Shown here piece by piece: positions 1-7,668 of a DNA stretch of 64,000 bases. This stretch comes from Chitinophaga polysaccharea (GTDB lineage: Bacteria; Bacteroidota; Bacteroidia; Chitinophagales; Chitinophagaceae): positions 32,871-96,870 of the forward strand of contig NZ_VIWO01000015.1 of assembly GCF_007829335.1 (NCBI RefSeq), in the 5' to 3' direction. Position 1 is the stretch's first letter; each line of letters starts with the position of its first letter. Position numbers and translations under genes: made by a program. Under the pieces are notes generated by a model that saw only the letters and a list, made by a program, of their open reading frames with translations, had not been told where the DNA came from and did not search any database.

Positions 1-143
1 CAGGCGTATACCAGGAAATGTACAAGTTTATTCCACACCTGGAATGGATGCAACGATTACCAGGTTTCCACTATATCACTAAAATGCAGGAAATACCTGG
101 TTATTATTTTCATAATCTATATGCGTTAGCGTTATGCGTATAA
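1..143 (+). CDS. C-terminal end of an unidentified protein (partial)
   Basis: An open frame runs in from the window edge (frame beginning at base 3) and ends with TAA at 141-143, giving about 46 residues. The tail reads GYYFHNLYALALCV. It overlaps the start of rsmD (ATG at 134) by 10 bp, which suggests translational coupling in one operon. In Bacteroidota, a DUF3822-family protein often precedes rsmD, so that family is the most likely identity. This rests on remembered gene order, not on any motif in the fragment. The N-terminus lies outside the window. Confidence 0.5.
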   Translation, partial: GVYQEMYKFIPHLEWMQRLPGFHYITKMQEIPGYYFHNLYALALCV

Positions 144-688
144 TTGGAGGAGCGAGTGGAGGAAGAAGGATACAACCACCGGCGAAAATGCCGCATACCC
201 GCCCTACTACAGATATTGCCAAGGGCGGTTTATTTAATATTCTTGAGAACAACCTGGATATTTCGGCGTTGAAAACACTGGACCTGTTTGGCGGTACCGG
301 GAGTATTAGTTATGAACTGGCCTCCAGGGGAGCTACTGATATTACCGTGGTAGAAAAAGATCCGGCTATGGCGGCTTTTATCGGCAAAACAGCGCAATCG
401 CTTGGTATTACTACCCTGAAAACGGTAAAAATGGACGTTTTTAAATACCTCCAGCAGTGTACAGAGCAATTTGATCTGATTTTTGCAGACCCGCCTTATA
501 TGATGGAAACGCTGGATCAGTTGCCATTGCTGGTATTTGAAAAGGAATTACTGCATCCGGAAGGTTGGCTGGTAGTAGAACATACGCAGCATGGGAAATT
601 CAAGGATTACTCCTATTACCGTTCTGAAAGAAATTATGGAGCTACGGTTTTCTCCATTTTTATCAACCGGGAAGCACTCAAACGTTGA
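134..688 (+). CDS. rsmD: 16S rRNA (guanine(966)-N(2))-methyltransferase RsmD
   Basis: Predicted S-adenosylmethionine-dependent methyltransferase that modifies G966 of 16S rRNA in the assembled small subunit. The 184-residue protein opens with the family-typical MRIIGGASGGR. The SAM-binding motif I is DLFGGTGSI (about residues 50-58), an acidic residue follows in VVEKD (71-75), and the N6/N2-methyltransferase catalytic motif DPPY lies at 119-122. Length is normal for the family. The ATG overlaps the preceding gene by 10 bp and coaD follows 29 bp downstream, a common bacterial pairing. The family call is secure; the exact target base is inferred from family membership. Confidence 0.93.
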   Translation: MRIIGGASGGRRIQPPAKMPHTRPTTDIAKGGLFNILENNLDISALKTLDLFGGTGSISYELASRGATDITVVEKDPAMAAFIGKTAQSLGITTLKTVKMDVFKYLQQCTEQFDLIFADPPYMMETLDQLPLLVFEKELLHPEGWLVVEHTQHGKFKDYSYYRSERNYGATVFSIFINREALKR

Positions 689-717
689 CAGATATTATTT
701 AAATCAATACCACTATC

Positions 718-1194
718 ATGAGGATTTGTTTATTCCCGGGTACATTCGATCCCATTACACTGGGACATACGGATGTAATTAACCGCGGGCTCGATTTGTT
801 TGACCGCCTGGTGGTCGGCATTGGTGTAAACAGCAGCAAAACGCCGATGTTTGCGCTGGAAGAGCGGATAGCCTGGATTAAAGAAATATATAAAGATGAT
901 CCCCGGGTGGAAGTGGCTTCCTATTCGGGGTTAACCATTGACTTTTGTAAGCAGTTGGGCGCTCGTTTCATTCTCCGGGGGATCCGTTATGTCAGTGATT
1001 TCGAGTATGAAAAGGCGATTGCAGATGTAAACCGGACGATAGCGCCGGGTATAGAAACCATTTTCCTGACCACTGTACCACAGTATTCCAGTATTGCCTC
1101 CACGCTGGTAAGGGATATTCACCGCTATGGCGGAGATGTGGCTCCTTTCCTGCCGGAAGTAGTGATGGAAGGCATCAAGCGTATTAAGCAATAA
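718..1194 (+). CDS. coaD: Phosphopantetheine adenylyltransferase
   Basis: Catalyses the penultimate step of coenzyme A synthesis: 4'-phosphopantetheine plus ATP gives dephospho-CoA and pyrophosphate. The 158-residue protein has the nucleotidyltransferase nucleotide-binding motif PGTFDPITLGH at residues 7-17 (T/HxGH form TLGH), the RGIR segment at 87-90, and the second signature SSIASTLVR at 124-132. Length matches the hexameric bacterial enzyme. It lies 29 bp after rsmD and 16 bp before the thioesterase gene, so the three are probably co-transcribed. Confidence 0.96.
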   Translation: MRICLFPGTFDPITLGHTDVINRGLDLFDRLVVGIGVNSSKTPMFALEERIAWIKEIYKDDPRVEVASYSGLTIDFCKQLGARFILRGIRYVSDFEYEKAIADVNRTIAPGIETIFLTTVPQYSSIASTLVRDIHRYGGDVAPFLPEVVMEGIKRIKQ

Positions 1195-1210
1195 CTTTAA
1201 AGCAGTAGAT

Positions 1211-1642
1211 ATGAAAACGATCTGGCACAATACCAAGATTTCGCTGGATGATCTGAATGAGATGGGAGAAGATACCATGGCCACTGTTTTAGGAATGGAG
1301 TTTACAGAGATAGGACCGGATTACCTGAAAATGATGATGCCGGTAGATCATAGAACCGTACAACCTTATGGCCTGTTGCACGGTGGCGCGTCTGCTGCGT
1401 TGGCGGAAACCGTGGGCAGCATGGCATCAGGGCTCATTATTGACCCGGAAAAACAGATTTGCGTTGGAATGGAAGTCAATGCCAACCATGTGAGAGGGGT
1501 AAGAAGCGGGTATGTACATGCCTGCGCCCGTCCTTTGCATATTGGGGCCAACAGCCATGTATGGGATATTCGTATTACAGATGATCAGCACCGGCTGGTT
1601 TGTGTAAGCCGGCTCACCGTAGCCATCCTGGCTAAAAAGTAA
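1211..1642 (+). CDS. PaaI-type hotdog-fold thioesterase
   Basis: A 143-residue single hotdog domain with the family motif HGGASAALAETVGS at about residues 57-70. His57-Gly-Gly and Glu66 are the expected catalytic elements of the PaaI/MenI (YdiI-type) thioesterases. The predicted reaction is hydrolysis of an acyl- or aryl-CoA thioester in the cytoplasm. Members of this subgroup include 1,4-dihydroxy-2-naphthoyl-CoA hydrolase of menaquinone synthesis, but no men genes lie nearby, so the substrate stays open. It follows coaD by 16 bp and is probably the last gene of the rsmD operon. Confidence 0.85.
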   Translation: MKTIWHNTKISLDDLNEMGEDTMATVLGMEFTEIGPDYLKMMMPVDHRTVQPYGLLHGGASAALAETVGSMASGLIIDPEKQICVGMEVNANHVRGVRSGYVHACARPLHIGANSHVWDIRITDDQHRLVCVSRLTVAILAKK

Positions 1643-1692
1643 ACAGGCAGTACAGGTTCATTTGGAAAGATGATTCCAAATGAACCTGGAGC

Positions 1693-2310
1693 TTATATAT
1701 GCGCTGCCCTGAAAACTTCCCTGATATTTTCGTAGGAGTATTTCAGGTATTTATCCACGTTTTCAGGCTTGATCCATTGCAGGTCCTGGATGTCTTCTTC
1801 AATCTGAGGTACTGTCAGTTCGGTCCCGGTAAAGTGCATACGGTACCAATAGGTATGTTTCAATACCTTCTTATTCCTCATCGGGTAATAATGAAATGTT
1901 TCCGTGATTTTCTTTTCCAGGGAAACGGTATGTAAACCGGTTTCCTCTGCTACTTCACGCAGGGCACAGGTTTCCAGGTCTTCCCCAGGATCACGCTTAC
2001 CTTTTGGCAAATCCCATTTTCCCCGGCGGAACATCATCAGCACTTCGCCGGCAGGATTGGTGATTAATCCGCCCGCTGCCACCAGGGTAGTAAAATGCAG
2101 AGATACCTTTTTAAAGAGTTTTTTTACATCCGGCGCGATGAAAACCGCCGCGTCTTTTTTCCCATTTTCCAGTTTCTGTAACACACTTTCCATTTTCTCA
2201 GGGTCGGGATTATTATACGCTTTAGCATGGGTAAAGTGTGCCGGCATCGCTGTATCCGCAGTTAGTAGAAGAGGTCGCTCGTTGAGATAGATCGTAATGT
2301 TTTCTTGCAT
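1693..2310 (-). CDS. NUDIX hydrolase
   Basis: A 205-residue protein with a complete Nudix box at residues 104-126: Gly104, Glu110, then REVAEETG at 118-125. It should hydrolyse a nucleoside diphosphate linked to some moiety using Mg2+. About 75 residues precede the Nudix fold; this extension is longer than in minimal Nudix proteins and has no motif I recognise. The segment WDLPKGKRDPGE is typical of Bacteroidota members annotated only as NUDIX domain protein, so the substrate cannot be given. It is transcribed divergently from pyrE. A promoter-like TACATTTG ends 5 bp before the ATG, so the message may be nearly leaderless. Confidence 0.88.
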   Translation of the reverse strand: MQENITIYLNERPLLLTADTAMPAHFTHAKAYNNPDPEKMESVLQKLENGKKDAAVFIAPDVKKLFKKVSLHFTTLVAAGGLITNPAGEVLMMFRRGKWDLPKGKRDPGEDLETCALREVAEETGLHTVSLEKKITETFHYYPMRNKKVLKHTYWYRMHFTGTELTVPQIEEDIQDLQWIKPENVDKYLKYSYENIREVFRAAHI

Positions 2311-2314
2311 GCCG

Positions 2315-2322
2315 CAAATGTA
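2315..2322 (-). promoter_or_regulatory. -7 element of the NUDIX gene promoter
   Basis: Reading the minus strand, TACATTTG matches the Bacteroidota -7 consensus TAnnTTTG. It ends five bases before the ATG at 2310. An exact TTTG -33 box is not present at 19-21 bp; the expected place falls inside the left arm of the inverted repeat at 2334-2359. Transcription would start at or just before the start codon. Confidence 0.45.
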
Positions 2323-2333
2323 AGCAGAAAGCA

Positions 2334-2416
2334 GAAAGCTGAAAGCAAAAAGCTATTAAGACGAAGTATCTATGCGGATCGTCATCCGCTTTAATAGCTT
2401 TTTGCTTTCAGCTTTC
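2334..2416. repeat. 26-bp perfect inverted repeat with nested hairpin between divergent promoters
   Basis: Arms at 2334-2359 and 2391-2416 are perfect reverse complements (26 of 26). The left arm begins GAAAGCTGAAAGC and the right arm ends GCTTTCAGCTTTC. The 31-base loop contains a second hairpin, GCGGAT (2374-2379) with ATCCGC (2384-2389) around CGTC. The element fills the space between the -7 boxes of the divergent NUDIX and pyrE genes. It is neither in a terminator position nor followed by a T-run on either side. Confidence 0.9.
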
Positions 2417-2435
2417 CGCTCTTAAAAAAAACAAG

Positions 2436-2443
2436 TACTTTTG
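2436..2443 (+). promoter_or_regulatory. -7 element of the pyrE promoter
   Basis: TACTTTTG fits TAnnTTTG and lies 8 bp before the pyrE ATG at 2452. At 19-bp spacing the -33 position (2413-2416) reads TTTC, three of four matches, and is the last part of the right arm of the inverted repeat. Promoter strength and use are inferred only. Confidence 0.45.
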
Positions 2444-2451
2444 GCGATTGT

Positions 2452-3087
2452 ATGAATAAAGTAAGCGAAAAACAAGTTGCAGAAAAGTTACTGCAGGTGC
2501 AGGCCGTAAAGTTAAGTCCTGCTCAACCCTTTACATGGGCTTCCGGCTGGAAATCGCCGATCTATTGCGATAACAGGAAGATTTTATCTTATCCTTACGT
2601 GCGCGACTATATTAAATCTGAGTTGTGCAACCTGGTATTTGAAACCTTTCCTGACGCGGCAGTAATTGCCGGCGTAGCTACGGCGGGGATTCCGCACGGA
2701 GCGCTGGTAGCTGATCAACTGAAACTTCCTTTTATTTATGTAAGATCCAAGCCGAAAGAACATGGCATGGGCAACCAGATTGAAGGCGTATTGCAACCTG
2801 GTCAGCCGGTGGTGGTGGTGGAGGACCTGATTTCTACCGGCAAAAGCAGCCTGGAAGCGGTACAAGCTATTCGTGCAGCTGGTGGTGAAGTAATTGGCAT
2901 GGTGTCTATCTTCAATTACGGGTTTGAAGTGGCGGTAAAGGCTTTCGAAGCGGCCGGTGTTCCTTTCCATTCGCTCAGTAACTACAATGCAATGATTGCG
3001 CTGGCAGAAGAAAAGGGTATTGTTTCTGCCAACGAAATCAGCACCCTGCAAGCCTGGAGAACCGCTCCGGAGCAGTGGGGCCGTTAG
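2452..3087 (+). CDS. pyrE: Orotate phosphoribosyltransferase
   Basis: Transfers ribose 5-phosphate from PRPP to orotate, giving orotidine 5'-monophosphate in de novo pyrimidine synthesis. The 211-residue protein has the PRPP-binding signature VVVVEDLISTGKSS at about residues 120-133, the mobile-loop residues K100 and KEHG (102-105), and the N-terminal orotate-binding segment FTWASGWKSPIYCD (27-40). Length is normal. It is transcribed away from the NUDIX gene and its promoter region abuts a long inverted repeat. No other pyr gene is nearby. Confidence 0.96.
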   Translation: MNKVSEKQVAEKLLQVQAVKLSPAQPFTWASGWKSPIYCDNRKILSYPYVRDYIKSELCNLVFETFPDAAVIAGVATAGIPHGALVADQLKLPFIYVRSKPKEHGMGNQIEGVLQPGQPVVVVEDLISTGKSSLEAVQAIRAAGGEVIGMVSIFNYGFEVAVKAFEAAGVPFHSLSNYNAMIALAEEKGIVSANEISTLQAWRTAPEQWGR

Positions 3088-3136
3088 TTCAATGGTATAT
3101 CACTTTTTTTGTATATTCGGGTATAATATTACAACT

Positions 3137-3514
3137 ATGCGTATCCTAAAATTAGTCGTGCTATTCCTGTTTGCCAGTGTGGGCATGGCCATGGCACAAC
3201 AGAAGCAGAAGTCGATCGAAACCGTAAAGATCAGCACACCTACCGTGCAATGTGAATCCTGTAAAAACCGTATTGAAAGGTATATGTCGCATGAAGAAGG
3301 CGTACAAGCCGTGAAAGTAGACTTCAAAAAACATATCACCACGGTAAAATACTGGACCGACCGTACCAATATTGAGAATATCAAGACAGGTATTGCCAAT
3401 GCGGGATACGATGCAGATAACGTAACGGCTAATCCTGAATCTTATGCCAAACTGCCTACCTGCTGTAAGAAGCCGGAAGATGGTGGTGGAATGGATCCCA
3501 AGAAAAAGCACTAA
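3137..3514 (+). CDS. Exported heavy-metal-associated (HMA-type) domain protein
   Basis: A 125-residue protein from the ATG at 3137, chosen because it is followed at once by a signal peptide (residues 1-20, ending AMAQQ). The mature part carries one HMA-like ferredoxin fold with the metal-site motif CESC (Cys39, Cys42), close to the GMTCxxC of copper and mercury carriers but with Q-C-E-S-C. A second cysteine pair (TCCKK) lies near the C-terminus, followed by a Gly/Lys-rich tail ending in His. The predicted location is the periplasm or outer membrane face. Metal binding is likely; the metal and partner are unknown. A hairpin terminator follows at 3528. Confidence 0.75.
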   Translation: MRILKLVVLFLFASVGMAMAQQKQKSIETVKISTPTVQCESCKNRIERYMSHEEGVQAVKVDFKKHITTVKYWTDRTNIENIKTGIANAGYDADNVTANPESYAKLPTCCKKPEDGGGMDPKKKH

Positions 3515-3527
3515 TGAACAACCGCAG

Positions 3528-3560
3528 CAGCCTTTAACCCAGTTAAAGGCTGTTGTGTTT
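3528..3560 (+). terminator. Intrinsic terminator after the HMA-domain gene
   Basis: CAGCCTTTAAC (3528-3538) pairs perfectly with GTTAAAGGCTG (3542-3552) across a 3-base loop and is followed by the T-rich TTGTGTTTT. It sits 13 bp after the stop of the HMA gene and immediately before the likely start of the next gene. Confidence 0.75.
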
Positions 3561-4136
3561 TACACTGATCCGCTTTTAAAACCTACTCCCATTCCCATAC
3601 TGTTTAACCCGCTGAAGCACCATCTCGCTGCGCTCCAGCATATGCTTTTACAATCGGAGCCATCCGAAATTCAACAAAAATTACTGGCGCTGGGCAATTC
3701 CCAGATGGATATGTATGCCGGGGAGCTGGATACTACTGTTATTTTCAATGAGGTCAGAAACTGGTTACAGGAAAGAGGGATCTATGAACGAGCAGCCTAT
3801 GCGGCTTTCCTGGTGCAGCAACATGGGTATGCCACAGTGGTATTGACGGATACTTCCCGCTGGATATTACGGATGGCGGCCGATCAGCAGTTATATATCC
3901 ATCTGCATCCGGGACGTTATAGTCCCCATACATTTAGGGTAAAAGCTACAGCGCTCAAAACGGCCCTGGCTTACCGGGTAGCGGAACGGCATCGATTATT
4001 GATGGGTGACTTGCTGCGGGATCTGAATGTATTGCGGAAAGACCTGCAACTGTCGCCTTTAAGAAGCACCGCAGAAAGCAGTCATATTATGGAAATTATT
4101 GACTTATTGAGGCGAACCGGATCAGAAGAAATTTAA
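3555..4136 (+). CDS. Conserved-looking protein of unknown function
   Basis: I do not recognise this family. From the GTG at 3555 it encodes 193 residues; an in-frame ATG at 3480 would give 218 but lies inside the HMA gene and upstream of its terminator hairpin, so I prefer the later start. The N-terminus has PTPIPILFNPLKHH, which looks like a conserved core segment. No signal peptide or membrane segment is visible. The protein is predicted mostly helical and soluble. It converges on the LEA-type lipoprotein gene, and the two coding ends overlap by 15 bp (4122-4136). The start is the least certain part of the call. Confidence 0.6.
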   Translation: MFYTDPLLKPTPIPILFNPLKHHLAALQHMLLQSEPSEIQQKLLALGNSQMDMYAGELDTTVIFNEVRNWLQERGIYERAAYAAFLVQQHGYATVVLTDTSRWILRMAADQQLYIHLHPGRYSPHTFRVKATALKTALAYRVAERHRLLMGDLLRDLNVLRKDLQLSPLRSTAESSHIMEIIDLLRRTGSEEI

Positions 4137-4577
4137 GGCTTGTTTGGTTTCGCACTTAATCGGGAAGGGCAGGAAGATGCCTCCTTTACCTACTTTACAG
4201 CGGCCATTGGCCCGGATGGTGACCTCTTTGTTGGAGAAGGCAGACATAGCATTTTTGAAAACGTTACCCATATTCACTTCTAATTTTACGGGGAAGTAAA
4301 AAGTATCTCTGGCTGGTATGGCAATGGTAGAATCCTGCATAGAATGGCCTACCTGGGTATCGTCAAAAAAAAGATCGAAGTCGGCATCTTTTAACTGGAG
4401 CCGGTAATTATTCGGATTGTAATATGCCAGCGTCAGCCGTACAATACTTTTAGACATACCGAACTCGTCCATACTCACACCGGCTACCCTTACAAACTGG
4501 ATATCTTTGTTTTTTTCGCAAGAGCTCGCTAGCCCCCAGACAATAAAAATGGCCAATATTAATCTAAGCAGTTTCAT
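4122..4577 (-). CDS. LEA type 2-like lipoprotein
   Basis: A 151-residue protein with a lipoprotein signal ending LASSC (lipobox Cys20). The body matches the LEA14/WHy-type beta-sandwich: LTLAYYNPNNYRLQLKDADF, then a small-side-chain segment, then DTFYFPVKLEVNM. In Bacteroidota such proteins are small envelope lipoproteins annotated as LEA type 2 family proteins with no established activity. The 3' end overlaps the convergent upstream gene by 15 bp. Family assignment is by pattern recognition of the NPN and alternating hydrophobic strands. Confidence 0.7.
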   Translation of the reverse strand: MKLLRLILAIFIVWGLASSCEKNKDIQFVRVAGVSMDEFGMSKSIVRLTLAYYNPNNYRLQLKDADFDLFFDDTQVGHSMQDSTIAIPARDTFYFPVKLEVNMGNVFKNAMSAFSNKEVTIRANGRCKVGKGGIFLPFPIKCETKQALNFF

Positions 4578-4993
4578 CAGTAAGCCGGTAATTTAATTTA
4601 TGTCAAACCTACTGCAAAGCTTTTAGTTCTCAAAACGGCATAATTGAATTGGGAAACTTTTAACGATACCCTCCCCTTAGATGGTAGAGGGGGCTTAAAA
4701 GAATGATGCATTAAATACATATAAATAAAAACTTTCTTTAGGGAAATATGTTATCTTAGTGTTCCTTCCTGTGTTCGCTAAAAATGAACGAAAAAGCAAC
4801 TAATTTCTTTAGTATTTTTGCATTTCAGAAACTTTTTGACCAGAATAATGTCTGCTAATTTTATTAGCATATTATTATAATTGCTATGAATTCTTAACCA
4901 ATTACTTAAAGTAAATTGTTAAGTAACTAACTTGAAGTAACTGCCAGGTAAAAAAGGGAATGTTCGGGTACCTGGTTTTAAAAATTTGACATT
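4578..4993. other. Gene-free AT-rich intergenic region before the WbqC-like gene
   Basis: No credible coding frame. It holds a -7-like TATTTTTG (4813-4820) without a matching -33 box, three AAGTAA repeats between about 4908 and 4940 including the palindrome TTACTTAAAGTAA, and a hairpin CCAGGTA (4944-4950) with TACCTGG (4969-4975) followed by TTTT just ahead of the ATG at 4994. The last could act as a leader attenuator or as a terminator of a short leader transcript. Confidence 0.5.
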
Positions 4994-5632
4994 ATGACAG
5001 CGAATGCAGAAAAGAAGATATTATTAATTGAATCTCAGTATTTTCCACCCATTGATTCATATAAAGCTTTATTAAAACACGATATATTACAAATTGAGAA
5101 ATATGAGCACTATCAAAAGTTGAGTTACAGGAACCGTTGTTATGTAGCGGGACCAAATGGACGAATGATTTTAAGTGTGCCCCTGACCCGGGGGAAGAAC
5201 CAACGGACAGTAATGAAAGATGTCAGGATCAGTAATGAGGAAAAATGGCAGAGTTTGCACTGGAAAACGCTGGTGTCTGCTTATCGTCGCTCTCCCTGGT
5301 TCGAATATTATGAAACCGATCTGCAGGAGTTATATGAGCAGGAATTTAAATATTTGCTGGATTGGAACCTGGCTTGTTTTGAATGGATGAATAGCAAGCT
5401 CGGCATTGACGTGCCGGTTATCTTTACCGAAAGTTACCAAAAGGAGACGAGCGGAGTGACAGATGCCCGGGATACGATACTGCCGGGACCGGTAGTTACG
5501 GGAGCGGCTGCTTCCTACACCCAGGTATTCCAGGAACGTATCGGATTTCTTCCGGGATTAAGCTGCCTCGACCTGCTTTTTTGTGAAGGAAAACAGGCGT
5601 TGAAAGTGCTGTTGGAAGGCAGCGAAAAATAG
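4994..5632 (+). CDS. WbqC family protein
   Basis: A 212-residue protein that begins, after a short leader, with IESQYFPPIDSYKALLKHD. This is the characteristic opening of the WbqC-like family (PF08889), with later conserved pieces SVPLTRGKNQ and SPWFEYYETDL. WbqC proteins were first noted in O-antigen clusters; their biochemical role is not established. In Bacteroidota they often sit beside signal peptidase I, but here the gene stands alone after a 416-bp gene-free stretch. The start was chosen because it gives the normal family N-terminus. Confidence 0.85.
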   Translation: MTANAEKKILLIESQYFPPIDSYKALLKHDILQIEKYEHYQKLSYRNRCYVAGPNGRMILSVPLTRGKNQRTVMKDVRISNEEKWQSLHWKTLVSAYRRSPWFEYYETDLQELYEQEFKYLLDWNLACFEWMNSKLGIDVPVIFTESYQKETSGVTDARDTILPGPVVTGAAASYTQVFQERIGFLPGLSCLDLLFCEGKQALKVLLEGSEK

Positions 5633-5747
5633 TGTTTAATATTATTTAACTTCTTGATTTGTAATTGTCTGTATATTTGCCGGGGTAATGATACCCGTAA
5701 AATCAATACCTCCCGAAAAAAATTAGGGTGGCAATCAACAAAATATT

Positions 5748-5755
5748 TAGATTTG
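5748..5755 (+). promoter_or_regulatory. -7-like element ahead of the arginine decarboxylase gene
   Basis: TAGATTTG fits TAnnTTTG but has no clear -33 TTTG at 19-21 bp. If used, it would give a leader of roughly 120 bases containing the short hairpin TTTCCC/GGGAAA (about 5805-5821). A second -7-like TATATTTG lies further upstream near 5672-5681. No known riboswitch class was recognised. Confidence 0.35.
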
Positions 5756-5884
5756 CAACCTATTTTGCTGGGGTTCGAACTGACGTAGGTGTGTAAACCA
5801 GGAGTTTCCCAGTGAGGGAAAAATGGATTGTTATCCTGATATTTTTTTCTATTACTAATTCCTAAAATTCATTTGCAGTACTAA

Positions 5885-7291
5885 ATGAACAACACCTACA
5901 CAGACCTGGTTAAGCAGACTTTTGAATTTCCCCAGGAGGGCTTTGAAGTAAAAGATAACTACCTGGAATTTAATGGTCTGGATATTAAGGCATTGATTGA
6001 CAAGTACGGAACTCCATTTAAGTTGACCTTCCTTCCTAAGATCGGAATGCAGATCAACAAGGCTAAGAAGATGTTCCAGGACGCCATTAAGAAGAACAGG
6101 TACGATGGAGAATACTTTTATTGCTATTGTACTAAAAGTTCGCATTTCTCCTTCATCATGGAGGAAACGTTGAAACATGGTGTTCATATTGAAACTTCCT
6201 TTGCCTACGATATCGACATTGTCAATAAGTTGTATGAGCGGAAGAAGATCAGTAAGGATACTTACATTATCTGCAACGGGTTTAAGACCAAGGCCTATAC
6301 CCGGGCTATCTCCAGGCTGATCAATAGTGGATTCAAGAATGTGCTGCCTATCCTGGATAACAAGGAAGAGCTGGAAGATTATAAGAGAAACGTCCGGATC
6401 AAGGATAAAGATAAAGTGAAACTGGGCATACGTGTAGCAGCAGAGGAAGAGCCTAGCTTTGACTTTTATACTTCGCGCCTGGGCATTCCTCCCCGTGATA
6501 TCCTGGAATATTACGTGGATAAAATAAAAGGTAATGAGAAGTTTGAGCTGAAAATGCTGCACTTCTTTATGAATAAGGGGATTAAGGATGACATTTATTA
6601 CTGGAGCCAGTTTAACCGTGTAATGAATCTCTACTGCCAGCTAAAAAAGATCTGTCCTGAGCTGGATAGCATTAATATAGGCGGTGGTTTCCCCATCAAG
6701 CACTCTCTTGGCTTTGATTATGACTATAATTATATCGTAAACGAGATTGTGGCCAATATCAAGAGCATGTGTAAAAAGAATAAGGTACCTGTACCGAATA
6801 TTTACACAGAGTTTGGCTCATTTACAGTAGGTGAAAGTGGTGCTGTGATCTATAGTGTAGTAGGAGAGAAAATGCAAAATGACCGTGAGTCCTGGTACAT
6901 GATCGACAGCTCTTTCATTACTACCCTGCCTGATACCTGGGGTATCGGGGAAAAATTCCTGATGTTACCGATTAATAAATGGGACCAGGAATACCAGGAG
7001 GTACATCTCGGTGGACTTACCTGTGATGGATACGATTTTTATACATCTGAAGAACATATTAACGCTGTATTCCTGCCTAAGCAACAGGCATCCGGGGAGC
7101 CACTGTATATCGGGTTTTTCCATACCGGCGCTTACCAGGACCAATTGAGCGGCTATGGTGGTATCAAGCACTGCCTGATTCCTTCCCCAAAGCATGTGAT
7201 TGTGGGATACGATAAAAATGGCCAGCTGAAAGATTGGTTATATGCGAAAGAACAAACTTCTCAGAGTATGCTGAAGATTTTGGGTTATTAA
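5885..7291 (+). CDS. speA: Arginine decarboxylase, PLP fold type III
   Basis: Predicted to decarboxylate L-arginine to agmatine as the first step of polyamine synthesis. The 468-residue protein has an alanine-racemase-type barrel: the PLP-binding lysine in YCTKSSH (Lys84), the phosphate-binding GGGFP at 266-270, and the C-terminal GGLTCDGYDFY and HTGAYQD segments that supply the substrate site. It is shorter than the roughly 630-residue E. coli SpeA and matches the compact Bacteroidota version. It is monocistronic, with a 252-bp upstream gap and a strong terminator after it. Function follows from family; substrate choice (arginine, not lysine or ornithine) is inferred. Confidence 0.85.
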   Translation: MNNTYTDLVKQTFEFPQEGFEVKDNYLEFNGLDIKALIDKYGTPFKLTFLPKIGMQINKAKKMFQDAIKKNRYDGEYFYCYCTKSSHFSFIMEETLKHGVHIETSFAYDIDIVNKLYERKKISKDTYIICNGFKTKAYTRAISRLINSGFKNVLPILDNKEELEDYKRNVRIKDKDKVKLGIRVAAEEEPSFDFYTSRLGIPPRDILEYYVDKIKGNEKFELKMLHFFMNKGIKDDIYYWSQFNRVMNLYCQLKKICPELDSINIGGGFPIKHSLGFDYDYNYIVNEIVANIKSMCKKNKVPVPNIYTEFGSFTVGESGAVIYSVVGEKMQNDRESWYMIDSSFITTLPDTWGIGEKFLMLPINKWDQEYQEVHLGGLTCDGYDFYTSEEHINAVFLPKQQASGEPLYIGFFHTGAYQDQLSGYGGIKHCLIPSPKHVIVGYDKNGQLKDWLYAKEQTSQSMLKILGY

Positions 7292-7316
7292 AAAAATGGG
7301 TTAGTAATCCTACTGA

Positions 7317-7350
7317 AAGCCCCCCGATTATTCGGGGGGCTTATTTTTTT
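7317..7350 (+). terminator. Intrinsic terminator after the arginine decarboxylase gene
   Basis: AAGCCCCCCGA (7317-7327) pairs with TCGGGGGGCTT (7332-7342) over a four-base loop, followed by ATTTTTTTT. It is a textbook hairpin 25 bp after the stop. Confidence 0.93.
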
Positions 7351-7668
7351 TCATTTTTTTCTCTCAGTATAATAAAAAAAAGGCCTTCATTTTATTGAAA
7401 GCCCATCATGGCATAGGTTATAAATAATATTCACCGGCATAAGGAAAATAGGTGATGAATTCGATAGCGTAAAGATAGTGTTATCCTATAGCACTGATAA
7501 GCCCCAAAAGTTGTAATTTTTTTTAATCTCTTTTTGATCAAATTATTAGCTAAAGCAATAATTTATTATCATGTTGGGCGAAAATAGGACAAATGGTAAT
7601 ATTTACTCATCCATATCCATTGGAAGGTTTCCATAGCATTTCAGGTGGCATAACACAGATGTGTAAGA
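7343..7668. other. Gene-free AT-rich stretch
   Basis: Between the terminator and the convergent membrane-protein gene I find no coding frame and no RNA gene. The sequence is AT-rich with long A and T runs. It may carry the 3' end signal for the minus-strand gene, but no clean hairpin was identified. Confidence 0.5.

Noticed and set aside
5756..5884. Riboswitch in the leader of the arginine decarboxylase gene
   Set aside because: Only short stems (six and four base pairs) are seen and no known riboswitch core was recognised.
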